Shown one piece after another: positions 61,963 through 64,000 of a stretch of 64,000 nucleotides of DNA. A program made the translations under genes and the position numbers. Where the stretch lies: assembly GCA_963707665.1 (NCBI GenBank), contig CAVPQU010000006.1, positions 1 through 64,000 of the forward strand. The letters run 5' to 3'. Within the stretch, counting starts at the first letter, position 1. Every line of letters begins with the position of its first letter. This DNA comes from DATJCV01 sp963707665 (lineage in GTDB: Bacteria; Pseudomonadota; Gammaproteobacteria; Burkholderiales; Burkholderiaceae_D). The notes beneath the pieces were generated by a model, which did not search any database, had not been told where the DNA came from, and saw only the letters and a list, made by a program, of their open reading frames with translations.

Positions 61963-62427
61963 CTAGCCGCCAAACCGCACCGGCTCCGCCCCGCCATTCT
62001 TCCGTCGCACGACGACCGTTCCCGCCAGCTTGTCATGCCAGCCCTGCTTTCTGCTGTCGATGCCCACCCAGATCAGGCCCAGGCATGCCGGGATCGTGGA
62101 AACGAAATAGCCAAGATATCGAATGATGTGTTGCCCCAAGGTCGGCGAGCCGCCCGTTTTCGCATCGACGATTCTGGCGCCGATCACCATCTTGCCCGGG
62201 GTCGCATCCTTGGCGCTCCAGAATGCAATCACGACAATCGCCGGCAACAGGTAGGAAATAAATAAATTAGCCGGCCCGGTGAGCACCACCCCGTCCGCCA
62301 GGCGGTCCCTGCCATACAGCGCCCACAGCAGCGGGATCGTGGCGATAAGAATCAGAAACGTATCGATCAGACTGGCCCACACCCGCAACCAGAATCCCAC
62401 GTATTCGAGTTCAACCGTATCGCCCAT
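61963..62427 (-). CDS. RDD family membrane protein
   Basis: The 154-residue protein has three predicted helices and the RDD signature: GFWLRVWASLIDTFLILIAT (R and D of helix 1), then ANLFISYLLPAIVVIAFWSA, PGKMVIGARIVDAKTG and a final helix IRYLGYFVSTIPACLGLIWV. RDD proteins are small membrane proteins, some of them ion antiporters or transport accessories. AAGGAG five bases before ATG 62427 fixes the start. It is monocistronic. Confidence 0.9.
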   Translation of the reverse strand: MGDTVELEYVGFWLRVWASLIDTFLILIATIPLLWALYGRDRLADGVVLTGPANLFISYLLPAIVVIAFWSAKDATPGKMVIGARIVDAKTGGSPTLGQHIIRYLGYFVSTIPACLGLIWVGIDSRKQGWHDKLAGTVVVRRKNGGAEPVRFGG

Positions 62428-62771
62428 GCTCGCTCCTTGAAATGCCGGCCGCTGCAAAGTGATGGCCTGGCAAGGCCCCATTGTAGGCGCCGCCCCAGTC
62501 CCGCTGTCCTTTTTCCACCGTTGTCGGCTGCTAAAAATGAGAGGGTTATCAGGCGCCGGCACCAGCCACTGGCACAAGGAAAAAAGGCGATGCAGCGCGA
62601 CTCCTGCCAGCGTGGAGCGCTTGCAATCCAGTCTCGGCAGGCCGCGATGTCGCTGCAGAGATTGTGAATTTACCGAGCGTTTGCCTGGCCCTTACGGGAC
62701 ACCAGATTGCAGGCACACATGCAGTGAAATCATCGACTGCCTACTACGCGCCTGGCGGCCAGAAATGAAAA
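62428..62771. other. Intergenic region, no gene recognised
   Basis: About 340 bases between the RDD gene start and the tRNA terminator. Overlapping short frames are present, but none has a ribosome site or recognisable domain. Confidence 0.35.
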
Positions 62772-62793
62772 CGGCTCTCATGAATGAGAGCCG
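62772..62793 (-). terminator. Rho-independent terminator after tRNA-Thr
   Basis: CGGCTCTCA (62772-62780) pairs perfectly with TGAGAGCCG (62785-62793). On the minus strand the stem is followed by TTTTCATTTC. It lies ten bases beyond the tRNA 3' end. Confidence 0.82.
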
Positions 62794-62802
62794 CATGAAC
62801 GC

Positions 62803-62878
<76 letters not shown>

Positions 62879-62955
62879 GAAAGCGCGTATTCTAACAAAA
62901 TATTCCGGCTTCCCGCCATATCAACACGCATTTCCGATGAATTGAGTTGGCTGCG

Positions 62956-63957
62956 TCATTCTGCGTGATAGCCGGTCACGCGCTCCACTTCCGATTTCGA
63001 TCCCAGGAATACCGCCACCCGTTGATGCAGCTTTTCCGGCTGGATATCGAGGATGCGCTGGTGGCCGTTGGTGGCGGCGCCGCCGGCTTGTTCGACGATG
63101 AAGGCCATCGGGTTGGCTTCGTACATCAGGCGCAGCTTGCCCGGCTTGTCCGGTTCGCGGGCGTCGGCCGGGTACATGAAGATGCCGCCGCGATTCAGGA
63201 TGCGATGCACGTCGGCCACCATCGAGGCGATCCAGCGCATGTTGAAGTTGGCTTGGCGCGGGCCGGTGGTGCCGGCCAGCAGTTCGTTGATGTAGCGCGT
63301 GACCGGCGGCTGCCAGTGGCGGGCGTTGGAGGCGTTGATCGCGAATTCGCGGGTTTCCACCGGAATCTGCATGTCGCGCTGGGTCAATACCCAGGAACCC
63401 ATTTCGCGATCCAGCGTGAAGCAGTGCACGCCGTTGCCGGTGGTCAGTACCAGCACGGTTTGCGGGCCGTACACCGCATAGCCGGCGGCAACCTGCTTGC
63501 TGCCCGGCTGCAGGAAATCCTGTTCGGTCGGCGTCGTCATGCCGTCCGGCGCCTTCAGCACCGAGAAAATCGTGCCGATCGAGACGTTGACGTCGATGTT
63601 GCTTGAGCCGTCGAGCGGATCGAACAGCAGCATGTATTCGCCCTTCGGATAGCGATTCGGAATTGGATGGATGGTTTCCATCTCTTCCGACGCCATCGCC
63701 GCCAGATGGCCGCCCCATTCGTTGGCTTCCAGCAGGATTTCGTTCGAGATCACGTCGAGCTTTTTCTGCACTTCGCCTTGCACGTTTTCGCTGCCGGCGC
63801 TGCCGAGCACTTCGCCTAAAGCGCCCTTGCCGACCGCGTGGCTGATGGTCTTGCAGGAACGGGCGACGACTTCGATCAGCAGGCGCAGTTCGGCGGGGAT
63901 GCTGTTGCGCAGGCGCTGTTCCTCGACGAGGTATTGGGTGAGGCTGATACGTTTCAT
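62956..63957 (-). CDS. fbp: Class 1 fructose-1,6-bisphosphatase
   Basis: The 333-residue enzyme hydrolyses fructose 1,6-bisphosphate to fructose 6-phosphate in gluconeogenesis. It carries GSENVQGEVQKKLDVISNEI in the N-terminal half, MASEEMETIHPIPN with catalytic Glu residues, the metal-binding signature LLFDPLDGSSNIDVNVSIGT, and the substrate-binding ANFNMRWIASMVADVHRILN and GGIFMYPADA. Length and ends match proteobacterial class 1 enzymes. Only 43 bases of upstream DNA are in the window. Confidence 0.95.
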   Translation of the reverse strand: MKRISLTQYLVEEQRLRNSIPAELRLLIEVVARSCKTISHAVGKGALGEVLGSAGSENVQGEVQKKLDVISNEILLEANEWGGHLAAMASEEMETIHPIPNRYPKGEYMLLFDPLDGSSNIDVNVSIGTIFSVLKAPDGMTTPTEQDFLQPGSKQVAAGYAVYGPQTVLVLTTGNGVHCFTLDREMGSWVLTQRDMQIPVETREFAINASNARHWQPPVTRYINELLAGTTGPRQANFNMRWIASMVADVHRILNRGGIFMYPADAREPDKPGKLRLMYEANPMAFIVEQAGGAATNGHQRILDIQPEKLHQRVAVFLGSKSEVERVTGYHAE

Positions 63958-64000
63958 GTTGTTTTCCGTTTGTTGTCCGTTGGTGGCAGTGGTTGGTGGA

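Overview
The window looks like a chromosomal segment of a GC-rich betaproteobacterium of the order Burkholderiales. An Oxalobacteraceae-type organism (Herbaspirillum, Collimonas or Noviherbaspirillum-like) is my inference from gene content: paired cyanophycin synthetases, an opgGH pair, cbpAM, a fused pabB-pabC, DUF3297, DUF1993 and many PAS/GGDEF/EAL proteins. No rRNA, prophage, CRISPR array or complete insertion sequence was seen.

Layout. 0.1-3.3 kb: csbD, then a divergent EamA exporter gene and glnS, both broken by single-base indels. 3.3-6.5 kb: an AT-richer stretch without a recognisable gene, ending in a glnS fragment between repeats. 6.5-8.3 kb: DUF3297, DUF1993, slyD and KTSC genes. 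8.3-12.1 kb: more glnS fragments around a large PAS-GGDEF-EAL gene. 12.4-24 kb: an accessory zone of cupins, a CocE-type hydrolase, two MFS transporters, a short-chain dehydrogenase and several gene remnants (tspO, a copD-like gene, a cynX-like gene, and a second copy of a DUF5610-like gene). 24-35 kb: DUF3617, pabBC, sbcB, cbpM-cbpA, hemerythrin and ypfJ. 35-42.9 kb: small conserved genes, then a histidine kinase, a response regulator and a REC-PAS-GAF-GGDEF-EAL protein in one operon, converging on a DUF445 gene. 43-49.6 kb: opgG-opgH (periplasmic glucans), ppnN and folE. 49.7-57.7 kb: a cyanophycin locus, with cphA' and cphA on one strand and an ABC exporter plus DUF1854 protein divergent from them. 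58-64 kb: DUF2141, a carotenoid oxygenase, a CzcE-like lipoprotein, SnoaL-like and RDD genes, tRNA-Thr(CGT) and fbp.

Two dispersed repeat families stand out. The first has the core GGGGTCAGAGTCAAATATT. It lies next to the 3' part of glnS at four places, next to both copies of the DUF5610-like gene, and at the cut end of a cynX-like gene. It therefore marks places where gene ends were copied or lost. The second is a roughly 60-bp intergenic element with two GGAGTAT direct repeats exactly 53 bp apart, about five helical turns. It occurs at least four times and I do not recognise it.

Caution: eight otherwise well-conserved genes carry single-base frameshifts, nearly all of them one extra base. 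Either the sequence has indel errors or the genome is decaying. Those genes are described with the intact product they would encode if corrected.
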